From: Lachnospiraceae bacterium
GTDB taxonomy: Bacteria > Bacillota > Clostridia > Lachnospirales > Lachnospiraceae
DNA length: 64,000 bases
Direction of reading: 5' to 3'
NCBI GenBank assembly: GCA_017517305.1
Contig: JAFWZV010000021.1
Location: 32,473 to 96,472, forward strand
The position numbers were made by a program, and so were the translations under genes. The notes below the pieces were generated by a model that did no database searches, was not told the origin of the DNA, and saw nothing but the letters and a program-made list of their open reading frames with translations. Below are positions 17,420 to 27,541 of this stretch, piece by piece. Numbering within the stretch: the stretch's first letter is position 1; each line of letters starts with the position of its first letter.

Positions 17420-17788
17420 TTACTTCTTCTTATTAGCTACTGTCTTCTTAGGACCCTTACGAGTTCTAGCGTTTGTCTTAGTCTTCTGACCACGAACAGG
17501 GAGACCCTTTCTATGACGGATACCACGATAGCATCCAATCTCCTGTAAACGCTTAATGTTAAGAGCTATTTCTCTACGTAAATCACCCTCTACAACCTGA
17601 GTCTCGTTAATGATCTCACTGAGTCTCTTAACCTCATCGTCAGTTAAATCACGAACTCTTGTATCAGGATTAACATTTGCTTCTTTAAGAATTCTTGTTG
17701 CTGAAGTCTTACCAATACCATAGATATAAGTAAGTCCAACCTCGACACGCTTCTCTCTTGGTAAATCAACACCTGAAATACGAGCCAT
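17420..17788 (-). CDS. rpsM: 30S ribosomal protein S13
   Basis: The 122-residue head protein contacting the A and P site tRNAs. It begins [27 protein letters not shown], and the C-terminus carries the [22 protein letters not shown] tail. A GGAGGTATAT ribosome site precedes it. An unusual 301-bp gap separates it from rpmJ. Confidence 0.98.
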   Translation of the reverse strand: MARISGVDLPREKRVEVGLTYIYGIGKTSATRILKEANVNPDTRVRDLTDDEVKRLSEIINETQVVEGDLRREIALNIKRLQEIGCYRGIRHRKGLPVRGQKTKTNARTRKGPKKTVANKKK

Positions 17789-18089
17789 TCTAATATACCT
17801 CCGTAATTTTACTACTTTGTTTTTGTCTCTTAGTATCTTCTATATTAATAGAAGGTGAAATGCATACCTTAAAACATAAAACAATCCTACAAATAATTAA
17901 AATAATTTTTTGACACATTCGTGTCCAGCCGCATTTTGTTAGTAACGTTATATAGTGGAATTCTATAAACGCGCACAAATACAAGGCATAGTTATAGATG
18001 GGCTATCATCCTAAATACCTTGTTCTAACATTTCCTGTCAGATCGAAAAACCTAATGTTTAACGATGACCTATCTTTTATAACGATAGA
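17789..18089 (-). other. 301-bp gap between rpmJ and rpsM; possible leader or internal promoter
   Basis: No credible gene is seen here. On the minus strand there is a GACAC-GAAT-GTGTC hairpin (about 17911-17924), a TATC/GATA mini-hairpin just after rpmJ, and a weak promoter-like pair (TGGACA, 17 bp, TATTTT). The rest of the operon has gaps of tens of bases, so this may be a regulatory leader for the rpsM-rplQ part. The role is inferred from position only. Confidence 0.35.
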
Positions 18090-18203
18090 TTAACCCTGAC
18101 GCTGTTTGTGCTTTGGATTTTCGCAGATAATACGAATACTACCTTTTCTTTTAATGACTTTGCACTTGTCGCAAATTGGTTTTACTGATGCTCTAACCTT
18201 CAT
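18090..18203 (-). CDS. rpmJ: 50S ribosomal protein L36
   Basis: A 37-residue protein: [15 protein letters not shown], then [21 protein letters not shown]. The zinc ribbon Cys-x2-Cys, Cys and His ligands (C11, C14, C27, H32) are all present, making this the C+ zinc-binding form. An AAGGAGTGC ribosome site precedes the ATG. It is too short for standard ORF thresholds. Confidence 0.97.
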   Translation of the reverse strand: MKVRASVKPICDKCKVIKRKGSIRIICENPKHKQRQG

Positions 18204-18243
18204 TAAAATGCACTCCTTTCAAAAAAGTCCGCTACAAATTGAT

Positions 18244-18272
18244 ATTCTAACATTTCGTAGAATATAATGCAA
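18244..18272 (-). promoter_or_regulatory. Promoter upstream of rpmJ
   Basis: On the minus strand, -35 TTGCAT (18267-18272) and -10 TAGAAT (18244-18249) are exactly 17 bp apart in the infA-rpmJ gap. The -35 is identical to that of the rpsJ promoter, suggesting a secondary promoter for rpmJ to rplQ. Confidence 0.6.
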
Positions 18273-18305
18273 GCTTTTTTTATTAAAATAAATTAATAAA
18301 CTAAA

Positions 18306-18524
18306 TTATTTTGCTCTCCAAGTAATTCTTCCCTTAGTTAAATCATATGGAGATAATACTACAGTTACCTTGTCGCCTGGAAGGATTTTGATATAGTTCA
18401 TTCTAAGCTTTCCACTTATGTGTGCTAATACCTGTAATCCATTCTCAAGCTCTACCTGAAACATTGCATTTGGAAGCTTCTCCAACACAACGCCTTCCAT
18501 TTCTATCTCATCAGCCTTTGGCAT
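18306..18524 (-). CDS. infA: Translation initiation factor IF-1
   Basis: A 72-residue single OB-fold protein that binds the 30S A site. It has the standard sequence pattern ([49 protein letters not shown]). GGAGGATTAATAT precedes the ATG. It sits between map and rpmJ as in other Firmicutes. Confidence 0.98.
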   Translation of the reverse strand: MPKADEIEMEGVVLEKLPNAMFQVELENGLQVLAHISGKLRMNYIKILPGDKVTVVLSPYDLTKGRITWRAK

Positions 18525-18543
18525 ATATTAATCCTCCTATTAA

Positions 18544-19311
18544 CTATAATTCAATTCCCTCTGCTCGGGATAGAATCTCTGGCTCACCCTCTGTTATAAG
18601 AACTGTATTCTCATAATGTGCTGAAAGCTCACCGTCTGCAGTTACTATTGTCCAATCATCATCCATCCACAGCACCTCATGTGTTCCCACATTGATCATT
18701 GGTTCTATGGCGATTGTCATACCAGGTCTAAGCTTTGGTCCCTTTCTGCCCTGTGGGAAGTTTGGTACCTCGGGCCCTTCGTGAAGATTTGCGCCAACTC
18801 CATGTCCTACAAAATCCTCAACAGCTGTAAACCCTCTCTCAGTTACATAATTGTAAACTGCCCATCCTATATCTTGAATATGATTTCCTGGCTTACAAAC
18901 CTTTAATGCTTCGAAGAAGCTTTCCTTAGTTGCCTTTATAAGCGCTTCTGCTTTCTTATCTATCACTCCTACTCCGTAGGTTCTAGCAGCATCTGAATGA
19001 TATCCCTGATAGATAACACCTGCATCTAAGCTTACAATATCTCCCTCTCTAATTATTCTATCCTTAGACGGAATTCCATGTATAACCTCATCATTTACAG
19101 AAACACATATTGATGCTGGATATCCATTGTAATTAAGAAAGGATGGTATACATCCATAGCTTCGTATTACCTCTTCTCCAATTCTGTCTATCTCATAGGT
19201 TGAGATTCCAGGTTTTAAGGCTTTCTTGATTTCCTCGTGGGTAAGAGCAAGAATTCTTCCCGCCTCTCGCATCAACTCTATTTCTCTCTGAGATTTGATA
19301 ATTATAGCCAT
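18544..19311 (-). CDS. map: Type I methionine aminopeptidase
   Basis: The 255-residue enzyme that removes the N-terminal Met from nascent proteins. The five metal ligands are in place: Asp in LDAGVIYQGYHSDAART (two Asp), His in GHGVGANLHEGPEVPN, Glu in AIEPM and Glu in YENTVLITEGEPE. A short cytoplasmic form without the N-terminal zinc extension. The start lies 4 bp after the adk stop, so the two are translationally linked. Confidence 0.97.
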   Translation of the reverse strand: MAIIIKSQREIELMREAGRILALTHEEIKKALKPGISTYEIDRIGEEVIRSYGCIPSFLNYNGYPASICVSVNDEVIHGIPSKDRIIREGDIVSLDAGVIYQGYHSDAARTYGVGVIDKKAEALIKATKESFFEALKVCKPGNHIQDIGWAVYNYVTERGFTAVEDFVGHGVGANLHEGPEVPNFPQGRKGPKLRPGMTIAIEPMINVGTHEVLWMDDDWTIVTADGELSAHYENTVLITEGEPEILSRAEGIEL

Positions 19312-19315
19312 TTTA

Positions 19316-19960
19316 TTACTCTCCTAATATAGCAACAATAGCATCAAATACATCATTCATATCAACAGTTCCGTCAACCTCTTTCATTACACCCTTTGCA
19401 CTATAGTAATCGATAAGTGGCTGAGTCTGCTCATGATAAATGTTAAGTCTGTTTAATACTGTCTCTGGCTTGTCGTCATCTCTTATTATAAGATCTGCAC
19501 CACATGTATCACACTTGCCTTCTACCTTAGTTGGGCTATACTTAATGTGGTATGTCGCACCACAACCTACACAAGCTCTTCTTCCTGACATTCTGTTAAC
19601 GATATTCTCATCAGGTACCTCTACGTTGATTGCATAGTCAATACTCTCACCAACTGCTGTAAGAGCCTTGTCAAGTGCCTCTGCCTGTGGAATAGTTCTT
19701 GGGAATCCATCAAGGATATAACCCTTCTTACAATCGTCAGCCTTGAATCTATCCATAATTAAATCTACAACTAACTCATCTGGAACAAGAAGTCCCTTAT
19801 CCATATATTCCTTAGCCTTTGCGCCAAGCTCTGTACCATTCTTAATATTTGCTCTGAATATATCTCCTGTTGAGATATGTGGAATCTCATACTTTGCTGC
19901 AAGCATCTTTGCCTGAGTTCCCTTACCTGCACCAGGTGCACCTAACATAATAATCTTCAT
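19316..19960 (-). CDS. adk: Adenylate kinase, long zinc-containing form
   Basis: A 214-residue enzyme interconverting ATP+AMP and 2 ADP. It has a P-loop [11 protein letters not shown] at 7-17, the AMP-binding [13 protein letters not shown] segment, and a LID domain with four Cys ([12 protein letters not shown] and KCDTCGADL), the zinc-binding version typical of Gram-positives. It belongs to the secY-adk-map-infA segment; a 207-bp gap before it may hold a promoter. Confidence 0.98.
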   Translation of the reverse strand: MKIIMLGAPGAGKGTQAKMLAAKYEIPHISTGDIFRANIKNGTELGAKAKEYMDKGLLVPDELVVDLIMDRFKADDCKKGYILDGFPRTIPQAEALDKALTAVGESIDYAINVEVPDENIVNRMSGRRACVGCGATYHIKYSPTKVEGKCDTCGADLIIRDDDKPETVLNRLNIYHEQTQPLIDYYSAKGVMKEVDGTVDMNDVFDAIVAILGE

Positions 19961-20068
19961 AATAAGTACCCTCCTACTTTCTTATTAATATCACCAAGCT
20001 CCTTATCTCACATATTATAAAGGAGCCTTCCTATATATCTATGTGAAATTCTCGTCACTAAAACGAAA

Positions 20069-20098
20069 ATAATCTATTCGATTTTCATATTCTGTCAA
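20069..20098 (-). promoter_or_regulatory. Possible internal promoter before adk
   Basis: A consensus -35 TTGACA (20093-20098, minus strand) lies 18 bp from GATTAT (20069-20074) in the 207-bp secY-adk gap. A hairpin with GTATCC/GGATAC arms near 20131-20150 lies just after the secY stop but lacks a T run. Confidence 0.35.
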
Positions 20099-20167
20099 AA
20101 TCTAATTACTGTCTAAAACTAGGAATAGGAATGTATCCAAAGGATACACTCCCAACCCTATATTATA

Positions 20168-21478
20168 TTAGTCATTTAAGAATCCTGAATAATTTCTAAC
20201 AATCATCTTGGACTCAATCTGCTTAATTGTGTCAACAACAACACCAACTATGATTATAAGTGATGTACCTCCAAATGATACATTTGCATTAAACCAACCT
20301 GAGAAAAATACAGGTATTAATGCTACAACTATAAGGAATGCTGCACCTATAAATACAATATAGTTAAGTATCTTGTTTAAATAATCCTGTGTTGGCTTTC
20401 CAGGTCTAATTCCAGGAATAAAGCCACCACCTCTCTTCAAGTTATTTGCAATCTCCATCGGATTAAATGTAACCGAAGTATAGAAATATGCAAAGAACAA
20501 TACAAGTAGGATATAAACGATTACACCAATGCTTGCCCATGGGTGATCTGGGTTAAACCAGTAATTCTGGTTCATACCATTAAGAATCTTAGCCCAAACC
20601 CCTGATGCTGATTTACCAAACAGATTCATCACTATTGTTGGAACTGAAAGGATTGATGAAGCAAAGATTATAGGGATAACTCCTGAGGTATTAACCTTAA
20701 GAGGAATATGTGAGCTCTGTCCGCCCATCAACTTACGTCCCTGTACCTTCTGTGCATACTGCACAGGAATCTTTCTAACACCATCCTGTAGAAGTACTAC
20801 AAGTACAACTGTTGCAACAACAACCACAACAATAACTGTTCCTGCAATTACCTGTTGTACAATATCCTTATCTTTCATAAATAACTGATATAATGAAAGA
20901 AAATCTGCTGGCATTCTTGATACGATGTTGATAAGAAGTATTATTGAAATACCATTTCCTACACCGTATACTGTAATCTTTTCTCCTAACCACATTACGA
21001 ATGTGGAACCTGCTGTAAGTGTAAATACAATAAGTAAATATCCAAGCACACCATCTACTGTGAGATAGTTTCCTCTCTCAAAGCCAATTGTAAGACCAAT
21101 ACTCTCGATAAGAGCAAGAAGTATTGTAGTGTATCTTGTAATTGTATTTAACTTCTTACGTCCATCATCTCCATCTTTTGACAACTCCTCAAGTGCAGGT
21201 ATTGCAATTGTAAGGAGCTGAATAATGATGGAAGATGTAATATAAGGTGTTACACCTAATGCAAAGATTGTCATCTGTGAAAATGATCCGCCTGTAATGG
21301 AATTAAGGAAGCCTGCCTCACCTAAAGCACTGTCTAAGTACTCAGCAACTGCTTCTGTATTAAGTCCAGGTACAGGTATTAACGAACCAAGTCTTATAAC
21401 TATCAAGATAAAGAATGTAAAGAGTAATCCATTACGAATCTCTTTTACCTTGAGAGCATTGCTTAAGGTTTTGAACAT
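20168..21478 (-). CDS. secY: Preprotein translocase subunit SecY
   Basis: The 436-residue channel-forming core of the Sec translocon with ten membrane helices. Recognisable SecY stretches are LGSLIPVPGLN near residue 30, ITGGSFSQMTIFALGVTPYITSSIIIQLL (plug and helix 2) and FNPMEIANNLKRGGGFIPGIRPGKPT in the C5 cytosolic loop. It follows rplO by 1 bp in the spc operon. Confidence 0.98.
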   Translation of the reverse strand: MFKTLSNALKVKEIRNGLLFTFFILIVIRLGSLIPVPGLNTEAVAEYLDSALGEAGFLNSITGGSFSQMTIFALGVTPYITSSIIIQLLTIAIPALEELSKDGDDGRKKLNTITRYTTILLALIESIGLTIGFERGNYLTVDGVLGYLLIVFTLTAGSTFVMWLGEKITVYGVGNGISIILLINIVSRMPADFLSLYQLFMKDKDIVQQVIAGTVIVVVVVATVVLVVLLQDGVRKIPVQYAQKVQGRKLMGGQSSHIPLKVNTSGVIPIIFASSILSVPTIVMNLFGKSASGVWAKILNGMNQNYWFNPDHPWASIGVIVYILLVLFFAYFYTSVTFNPMEIANNLKRGGGFIPGIRPGKPTQDYLNKILNYIVFIGAAFLIVVALIPVFFSGWFNANVSFGGTSLIIIVGVVVDTIKQIESKMIVRNYSGFLND

Positions 21479-21479
21479 A

Positions 21480-21920
21480 TTACATCACCTCTGCTTTTCC
21501 ACCAAGTGCTTCGATCTTCTCTATAGCTGACTTACTGAAAGCATTAACCTTAACAGTAAGCTTCTTAGTTAACTCTCCATTTCCTAATATCTTAACACCA
21601 TCTCTTGGGTTCTTAACAACACCAGCCTCGATAAGAGTTGCTACTGTTACCTCTGAACCATCCTCAAATCTCTCTAATGCAGAAAGGTTGATTGCAATAA
21701 TCTCCTTGTGGTTTCTGCACTTGAATCCTCTCTTAGGGATTCTTCTATAAAGTGGCATCTGGCCACCCTCAAAACCTGGTCTTGGAGCACCTGAACGAGC
21801 CTTCTGACCCTTGTGTCCCTTACCTGCGGTCTTGCCATTTCCTGAACCATGTCCACGGCCTCTTCTGAAGTTATCGCTTGAAACTGCGCCCTCAGCTGGC
21901 TTTAAACTTGATAAATCCAT
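21480..21920 (-). CDS. rplO: 50S ribosomal protein L15
   Basis: A 146-residue protein with the Gly/Arg/Lys-rich N-terminal tail ([21 protein letters not shown]) threading into 23S rRNA, then the globular part with [18 protein letters not shown]. It is directly coupled to secY. Confidence 0.98.
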   Translation of the reverse strand: MDLSSLKPAEGAVSSDNFRRGRGHGSGNGKTAGKGHKGQKARSGAPRPGFEGGQMPLYRRIPKRGFKCRNHKEIIAINLSALERFEDGSEVTVATLIEAGVVKNPRDGVKILGNGELTKKLTVKVNAFSKSAIEKIEALGGKAEVM

Positions 21921-21950
21921 GACTGTACCTCCTTCTAATTCAAATAATAA

Positions 21951-22133
21951 TTAAACCTCTTCTACTTTAACTAAGTGACGAACCTGCTGAATCATTCCCT
22001 TAGTAGCTTCGTTGTTTGGAAGCTCTACAGTCTTGTGAAGCTTCTTAAGTCCAAGTGCCTCAACTGTAGCTCTATGCTTAGGAATTGCTCCAATAGTTGA
22101 CTTAACTAATGTAACCTTTAACTTATCTGCCAT
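21951..22133 (-). CDS. rpmD: 50S ribosomal protein L30
   Basis: A 60-residue protein of standard bacterial length with the LKVTLVKSTIGAIPKHRATVEALGL signature. It is flanked by rpsE and rplO. Confidence 0.97.
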   Translation of the reverse strand: MADKLKVTLVKSTIGAIPKHRATVEALGLKKLHKTVELPNNEATKGMIQQVRHLVKVEEV

Positions 22134-22147
22134 TATCCATTACCTCC

Positions 22148-22657
22148 TTAGTTAAGAATCTCGTCTAATGACTTGCCACGAAGTCTAGCTACCTCTTCAG
22201 GGGACTTAATCTTTGAAAGACCCTCAATTGTAGCAAGAACTACGTTCTGCTTATTATTTGAACCTAAGGACTTTGTACGAATGTTTCTGTATCCTGCAAG
22301 CTCAAGCACCTTACGTGCTGGACCTCCAGCGATGATACCAGTACCTTCTGGTGAAGCCTTAAGTAATACTCTTGCACTACCAAACTCTCCAGTCCAGTCA
22401 TATGGTACACTACCATTCTCGTTAATATTTACCTTAACTAACTTCTTAGTTGCGTCCTCTTTACCCTTACGGATTGCCTCAGGGATTTCTGTTGCCTTAC
22501 CAAGTCCGGCACCGATGTGACCGTTCTTATCACCAACAACAACAAGAGCTGCAAATCTGAAGTTACGACCACCCTTAACAACCTTAGTTACACGCTTGAT
22601 GGCTACTACATTTTCTTCTAATTCTAACTTACTAGCATCGATTATTTCACGCTTCAT
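22148..22657 (-). CDS. rpsE: 30S ribosomal protein S5
   Basis: A 169-residue decoding-fidelity protein with the double-stranded RNA-binding domain ([23 protein letters not shown]) and the [20 protein letters not shown] signature in the C-terminal half. Confidence 0.98.
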   Translation of the reverse strand: MKREIIDASKLELEENVVAIKRVTKVVKGGRNFRFAALVVVGDKNGHIGAGLGKATEIPEAIRKGKEDATKKLVKVNINENGSVPYDWTGEFGSARVLLKASPEGTGIIAGGPARKVLELAGYRNIRTKSLGSNNKQNVVLATIEGLSKIKSPEEVARLRGKSLDEILN

Positions 22658-22675
22658 GTGTCGTATTCCTCCTTC

Positions 22676-23044
22676 TTAGAATTCTAATCCAGCTTCTCTT
22701 GCTGCATCTGCTAAAGCCTTAATCTTACCCTGATATATAAAACCGCCTCTATCGAATACTACTGCTGTAATACCTGCCTCAAGAGCTCTCTTAGCGATAA
22801 CCTGACCTAAGTAAGCTGCTGCAGCTACATCATTAGTCTTCTCTATCTGATCCTTAACGTTCTTCTGAACTGTTGAAGCTGACACTAAAGTCTTACCAAC
22901 TGTATCATCAATAATCTGAGCGTACATATGATTATTACTTCTGAATACAGCTAAACGTGGTCTAGCAGCTGTGCCGCTGAAACGGTTACGAATCTTCATG
23001 TGTTTTTTAGTACGTATAGCACTTCTTGATTCCTTCTTAATCAT
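22676..23044 (-). CDS. rplR: 50S ribosomal protein L18
   Basis: A 122-residue 5S-rRNA-binding protein. The start is placed at the ATG 23042-23044; the in-frame GTG three codons earlier is part of the AAAGGAGTG ribosome site. The conserved core [20 protein letters not shown] and C-terminal [24 protein letters not shown] are intact. Confidence 0.97.
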   Translation of the reverse strand: MIKKESRSAIRTKKHMKIRNRFSGTAARPRLAVFRSNNHMYAQIIDDTVGKTLVSASTVQKNVKDQIEKTNDVAAAAYLGQVIAKRALEAGITAVVFDRGGFIYQGKIKALADAAREAGLEF

Positions 23045-23061
23045 CTTATTCACTCCTTTAA

Positions 23062-23601
23062 TTATTTCTTACCAGTCTTACCAACCTTACGTCTGATAAC
23101 CTCATCAGCATACTTGATACCCTTACCCTTATATGGCTCAGGCTTTCTCTTGATTCTGATCTCAGCCGCATACTGTCCAACTTTTTCCTTATCAATACCA
23201 CTTACAGTAATCTTGTTACCATCTACTGTAGTTGTGATACCTTCTGGATCGATCATCTCTACAGGATGTGAATATCCAAGAGCAAGTGCTAACTTGTTGC
23301 CCTGCTTAGATGCTCTGTAACCAACACCGTTAACCTCAAGCACCTTTGTGTATCCCTCATTAACACCAACAACCATGTTGTTAATAAGAGTTCTTGTAAG
23401 ACCGTGAAGTGACTTCATTCTCTTTAAGTCATTTGGTCTCTTAACTACTACCTCTGAACCTTCCTGAGTGATTTCCATCTCAGCTGGGAGTACTCTCTCA
23501 AGTGTTCCCTTTGGTCCCTTAACAGTCACCTTATTATTTTCTGCTATCTCAACAGTTACACCTGCTGGAATAGCGATAGGCATTCTTCCAATACGTGACA
23601 T
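23062..23601 (-). CDS. rplF: 50S ribosomal protein L6
   Basis: A 179-residue protein with two tandem L6 folds; [15 protein letters not shown] at the start and [26 protein letters not shown] at the end are diagnostic. It contacts the sarcin-ricin region of 23S rRNA. Confidence 0.98.
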   Translation of the reverse strand: MSRIGRMPIAIPAGVTVEIAENNKVTVKGPKGTLERVLPAEMEITQEGSEVVVKRPNDLKRMKSLHGLTRTLINNMVVGVNEGYTKVLEVNGVGYRASKQGNKLALALGYSHPVEMIDPEGITTTVDGNKITVSGIDKEKVGQYAAEIRIKRKPEPYKGKGIKYADEVIRRKVGKTGKK

Positions 23602-23644
23602 TTCGCCGTCCTCCTTAAATATTCCAATAATGGTTTAAAAGTTC

Positions 23645-24046
23645 CTACCAGATAAATGCAAGAACCTCTCCACCTACGTTTTCTTTTCTTGCTTCCTTAT
23701 CAGTTAATACACCCTTGTTAGTTGAGATGATAGCTGTTCCAAGTCCACCGAGAACCTTTGGAAGCTCATCCTTTGATGCGTAAACACGAAGTCCTGGCTT
23801 AGAGATTCTCTTAAGGCCTGTAAGGATCTTCTCGTTCTTATCTGCACCATACTTAAGTGTAATCTTAATAGTCTTGAAGTTACCTTCTTCAACAACGTCA
23901 ACTGCCTTAACATATCCCTCCTTGAGGAGAATGTCTGCAATCGCCTGCTTCATCTTAGATGCAGGTATATCTACTGTATCATGCTTTGCAGTATTTGCAT
24001 TACGAATTCTTGTAAGCATATCTGCAATTGGATCGCTCATTGACAT
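23645..24046 (-). CDS. rpsH: 30S ribosomal protein S8
   Basis: A 133-residue 16S central-domain binder: [23 protein letters not shown] near the start, and [26 protein letters not shown] at the C-terminus. The ATG at 24046 lies 10 bases after GGAGG; a second Met two codons in is a less likely start. Confidence 0.98.
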   Translation of the reverse strand: MSMSDPIADMLTRIRNANTAKHDTVDIPASKMKQAIADILLKEGYVKAVDVVEEGNFKTIKITLKYGADKNEKILTGLKRISKPGLRVYASKDELPKVLGGLGTAIISTNKGVLTDKEARKENVGGEVLAFIW

Positions 24047-24071
24047 AATTCATTTGCCTCCTTATAAAATC

Positions 24072-24257
24072 TTACCAGCTTGACTTCTTAACGCCTGGTA
24101 TCTGTCCCTTATATGCTAACTCACGGAAACATACTCTACAAATTCCGTATTTTCTTAAAACTGAGTGTGGTCTACCACAAAGCTTACAACGTGTATATTC
24201 TCTAGTAGAGAACTTCTGTGGACGCTGCTGCTTTACCTTCATAGATGTCTTAGCCAT
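24072..24257 (-). CDS. rpsN: 30S ribosomal protein S14, zinc type
   Basis: A 61-residue short S14 with Cys-x2-Cys ([10 protein letters not shown]) and a second Cys-x2-Cys ([11 protein letters not shown]) binding zinc, the ancestral C+ form. It lies in the canonical position between rplE and rpsH. Confidence 0.98.
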   Translation of the reverse strand: MAKTSMKVKQQRPQKFSTREYTRCKLCGRPHSVLRKYGICRVCFRELAYKGQIPGVKKSSW

Positions 24258-24269
24258 AATTTTCCCTCC

Positions 24270-24809
24270 TTACTTACTAAATGGCATTCCGAAAAGAGTT
24301 AATAACTCACGAGCTTCCTCGTCTGTCTCGGCAGTAGTTACGAAAATAATATCCATACCTCTTACCTTATCAACCTTATCGTACTCGATTTCTGGGAAAA
24401 TAAGCTGCTCCTTAATACCTAATGCGTAGTTACCTCTACCATCAAATGCGTTAGGATTAACACCTCTAAAGTCACGAACTCGTGGCAATGCAAGGTTAAC
24501 AAGTCTGTCAGTAAACTCATACATCTTCTCACCTCTAAGAGTAACCTTACATCCGATTGGCATACCCTCTCTAAGCTTGAAGTTTGCAACTGACTTCTTT
24601 GCACGTGTGATAACAGCCTTCTGTCCTGAGATTGTCTCAAGATCCTTAACTGCTGAATCTAACACTTTAGCATTTTCTCTAGCTTCACCAACGCCCATGT
24701 TGATAACAACCTTCTCAAGCTTTGGTATCTGCATTACGTTCTTATATCCGAATTTCTTCTTCATAGCATCCATAATTTCGTTGCTATACATTTCTTTAAG
24801 TCTGCTCAA
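24270..24809 (-). CDS. rplE: 50S ribosomal protein L5, TTG start
   Basis: A 179-residue 5S-binding protein. I place the start at TTG 24807-24809 ([16 protein letters not shown]), nine bases after AAGGAGG. This gives the normal family length. The in-frame GTG nine codons upstream would translate through the ribosome site itself and overlap the rplX stop. The [21 protein letters not shown] and [19 protein letters not shown] motifs are typical. Confidence 0.95.
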   Translation of the reverse strand: MSRLKEMYSNEIMDAMKKKFGYKNVMQIPKLEKVVINMGVGEARENAKVLDSAVKDLETISGQKAVITRAKKSVANFKLREGMPIGCKVTLRGEKMYEFTDRLVNLALPRVRDFRGVNPNAFDGRGNYALGIKEQLIFPEIEYDKVDKVRGMDIIFVTTAETDEEARELLTLFGMPFSK

Positions 24810-24835
24810 GATCCTGTGCCTCCTTTCCTTGCTCA

Positions 24836-25153
24836 CTAATCGATAACTACTGTCTTACCGTCAACTTTTGCTACTCTAACCTTAGCCTTCTTCTCACCCT
24901 GGAAACCAATTCTAACTGGCTTACCCTTGTAAAGGTACATAACGTTAGATAAATCGATTGGAGCTTCCTTCTCTATGATTCCGCCCTGCTGATTCTGCAT
25001 GCTAGGCTTGCTGTGCTTGTGTACTATATTAACACCCTCAACTAATACAGTATTATTCTTAGTATCAACTGCTAATACTTTGCCTTCTTTGCCCTTGTCT
25101 TTTCCGGCAATTACTTTAACAAGATCGTCTTTTTTGATTTTCATTGTTGCCAC
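24836..25153 (-). CDS. rplX: 50S ribosomal protein L24
   Basis: A 105-residue KOW-domain protein ([24 protein letters not shown]) that initiates large-subunit assembly. The start is GTG at 25151-25153, eight bases after GGAGGT; the Met three codons in is too far from the ribosome site. Confidence 0.97.
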   Translation of the reverse strand: MATMKIKKDDLVKVIAGKDKGKEGKVLAVDTKNNTVLVEGVNIVHKHSKPSMQNQQGGIIEKEAPIDLSNVMYLYKGKPVRIGFQGEKKAKVRVAKVDGKTVVID

Positions 25154-25166
25154 AGTCTTTTACCTC

Positions 25167-25535
25167 CTATAATACTTCTGGTGCAAGTGAAACTATCTTC
25201 ATGTACTTCTTGTCTCTGAGCTCTCTTGCTACAGGTCCAAAAATACGAGTTCCTCTTGGATTACCATCTTCCTTTATAATAACTGCTGCATTCTCATCAA
25301 ACTTGATGTATGAACCGTCCTTACGACGAGCACCATGCTTTGTTCTAACTACTACAGCCTTAACAACGTCACCCTTCTTTACAACTCCGCCTGGTGTTGC
25401 ATCTTTAACTGAGGCAACGATAACATCTCCGATATTTGCATATCTTCTTGTTGAACCGCCTAAAACTCTAATGCAGAGGATTTCCTTAGCACCAGTGTTA
25501 TCAGCAACTCTTAATCTACTTTCCTGCTGTACCAT
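25167..25535 (-). CDS. rplN: 50S ribosomal protein L14
   Basis: A 122-residue protein of exact family length. It begins [27 protein letters not shown] and ends with [16 protein letters not shown]-like residues ([16 protein letters not shown]). It starts the segment from rplN to rplO. Confidence 0.98.
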   Translation of the reverse strand: MVQQESRLRVADNTGAKEILCIRVLGGSTRRYANIGDVIVASVKDATPGGVVKKGDVVKAVVVRTKHGARRKDGSYIKFDENAAVIIKEDGNPRGTRIFGPVARELRDKKYMKIVSLAPEVL

Positions 25536-25548
25536 TGTTTAATCCTCC

Positions 25549-25803
25549 TTATTTAGCCTTCTCAACTATCTCAACAAGTCTCCATCTCTTATCCTTAGAT
25601 AATGGTCTTGTCTCCATAACCTTAACTCTATCGCCCTTCTTACACTCGTTGTTCTCATCATGAGCCTTGAGCTTGTAAGTTCTCTTTACAATCTTACCGT
25701 AAAGAGGATGCTTTACATTATCAACGATTGATACAACGATTGTCTTGTCCATCTTATCACTTGTAACAATACCTACACGTGTTTTTCTTAAATTTCTTTC
25801 CAC
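25549..25803 (-). CDS. rpsQ: 30S ribosomal protein S17
   Basis: An 84-residue OB-fold protein: [19 protein letters not shown], then [12 protein letters not shown] and [21 protein letters not shown]. The GTG start at 25801-25803 follows AGGAGG. Confidence 0.98.
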   Translation of the reverse strand: MERNLRKTRVGIVTSDKMDKTIVVSIVDNVKHPLYGKIVKRTYKLKAHDENNECKKGDRVKVMETRPLSKDKRWRLVEIVEKAK

Positions 25804-25827
25804 GATAATTTCCTCCTATTACGATAA

Positions 25828-26031
25828 TTATGCGTTAGCCTTCTTAGCTATTACTGTCTGAATTCTTGCGATGTTCTTTCTAACATCCTTAATTCTTGCT
25901 GTGTTCTCGAGCTGATTAGTGGCATTCTGGAATCTCAAGTTAAATAATTCCTTCTTAGCAGCTACTAAATCGCTCTGTAACTCTTCAAGTGACTTTGAAT
26001 TTAATTCGTTCTTATAATCCTTAAGCTTCAC
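25828..26031 (-). CDS. rpmC: 50S ribosomal protein L29
   Basis: A 67-residue two-helix protein at the tunnel exit. It shows [32 protein letters not shown], with the GTG start at 26029-26031 ten bases after AGGAGGT. Confidence 0.97.
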   Translation of the reverse strand: MKLKDYKNELNSKSLEELQSDLVAAKKELFNLRFQNATNQLENTARIKDVRKNIARIQTVIAKKANA

Positions 26032-26036
26032 TGCTA

Positions 26037-26459
26037 TTATACCTCCTCTAAGTCTGCTTTTGATACGATCTTACACTTAACTGGTAACTTATGAGTTGCA
26101 AGACGAAGTGCCTCTCTTGCAGTCTCCTCTGGTACACCAGCGATCTCAAACATTACTCTGCCTGGCTTAACTACTGCTACCCAGTACTCAAGTGAACCCT
26201 TACCAGAACCCATACGAGTTTCAGCTGGCTTAGCTGTTACTGGCTTATCAGGGAATATCTTAATCCAAACCTTACCATTACGCTTTACGTAACGTGTCAT
26301 TGCGATACGGGCAGCCTCAATCTGATTTGACTTAATCCAAGCTGGCTCCATAGCTACGATACCAAACTCACCGTTAGTAATTTTATTTCCTCTAAGCGCC
26401 TTACCTGTCATAGTTCCTCTGAACTGCTTACGACGCTTTACTCTCTTAGGCATTAACAT
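26037..26459 (-). CDS. rplP: 50S ribosomal protein L16
   Basis: A 140-residue protein near the peptidyl-transferase centre: [33 protein letters not shown] and [23 protein letters not shown]. The start codon overlaps the rpsC stop as TAATG. A second Met two codons downstream matches the start used in many relatives but is farther from the AAGGGAG site. Confidence 0.97.
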   Translation of the reverse strand: MLMPKRVKRRKQFRGTMTGKALRGNKITNGEFGIVAMEPAWIKSNQIEAARIAMTRYVKRNGKVWIKIFPDKPVTAKPAETRMGSGKGSLEYWVAVVKPGRVMFEIAGVPEETAREALRLATHKLPVKCKIVSKADLEEV

Positions 26460-27124
26460 TATTTATCGCTCCCTTCTACATTTCCCTTAGTAGGAAGTAC
26501 TTCACCATGGTAAATCCATGTCTTAACACCAACCTTGCCGTATGTTGTATCAGCCTCAGCAAAACCGTAGTCGATATCAGCACGAAGAGTCTGAAGAGGA
26601 ATTGTTCCCTCACTGTAGAACTCTGTTCTAGCCATATCAGCACCACCAAGTCTTCCTGAACATGCAGCCTTGATACCAAGAGCGCCAGCCTTCATAGTTC
26701 TACCCATGCATGACTTCATAGCTCTTCTAAATGAAATACGTGCCTCTAACTGTGCTGCAATATTCTCAGCTACTAACTGAGCATCAAGGTCAGGCTTCTT
26801 AATCTCCTGAATATCGATAATAAGCTTCTTAGTAGTAAGCTTCTGAACCTTAGCCTTAATCTTCTCAATTCCTGCTCCGCCCTTACCAATTACTACACCA
26901 GGCTTAGCTGTATATACTCTAACCTTAACTCTGTCTGCAGTTCTCTCGATCTCAATCTTTGAAATGCTAGCAGAGAAAAGCTCTTTCTTTAAAAACTCTC
27001 TGATCTTATAGTCTTCTACAAGGTTGTTAGCGAACTCGCCGTCCTTAGTATCTGCATACCACTTTGAATCCCAATCCTTGATTACGCCGACTCTTAAACC
27101 ATGTGGATTAACCTTCTGTCCCAT
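26459..27124 (-). CDS. rpsC: 30S ribosomal protein S3
   Basis: A 221-residue protein at the mRNA entry tunnel. A KH-type domain with [17 protein letters not shown] lies at about 70-90, and the C-terminal domain has [33 protein letters not shown]. It is of ordinary length and coupled to rplP. Confidence 0.98.
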   Translation of the reverse strand: MGQKVNPHGLRVGVIKDWDSKWYADTKDGEFANNLVEDYKIREFLKKELFSASISKIEIERTADRVKVRVYTAKPGVVIGKGGAGIEKIKAKVQKLTTKKLIIDIQEIKKPDLDAQLVAENIAAQLEARISFRRAMKSCMGRTMKAGALGIKAACSGRLGGADMARTEFYSEGTIPLQTLRADIDYGFAEADTTYGKVGVKTWIYHGEVLPTKGNVEGSDK

Positions 27125-27134
27125 TGCTTACCTC

Positions 27135-27521
27135 CTATCTTTCATCAAGCACAACAGTGATGTGGCTTGTTCTCTTCTCGATTCTATAAGCTCTACCCTG
27201 TGCTCTTGGCTGAATTCTCTTCATTGTTGGTCCCTTATTTGCATAACACTCTGCAATGTAAAGGTCCTCCATCTTCATTCCGTTATTATTCTCAGCATTA
27301 GCGATAGCTGACTTTAATAACTTCTCAATTACCTTTGAAGCATATCTGTTATTGTAAGCAAGAATACCAAGTGCTGAAGTTACATCCTTGCCTCTGATAG
27401 CGTCTAATACGAAACATGCCTTAGTTACTGATACTCTAGCATATGAAACAGTAGCCTTAGGTCTTGTATCCTTATTCTCATTTCTGAGTCTCTTAATCTG
27501 GGATCTATGTCCTTTTGCCAT
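27135..27521 (-). CDS. rplV: 50S ribosomal protein L22
   Basis: A 128-residue protein with the conserved beta-hairpin that lines the exit tunnel (GPTMKRIQPRAQGRAYRIEKRTSHITVVL). Confidence 0.98.
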   Translation of the reverse strand: MAKGHRSQIKRLRNENKDTRPKATVSYARVSVTKACFVLDAIRGKDVTSALGILAYNNRYASKVIEKLLKSAIANAENNNGMKMEDLYIAECYANKGPTMKRIQPRAQGRAYRIEKRTSHITVVLDER

Positions 27522-27541
27522 GAATGTGTCCTCCTTTCGAC

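Noticed and set aside
25144-25542. Plus-strand open frame of 132 codons
   Set aside because: Exactly antisense to rplN.
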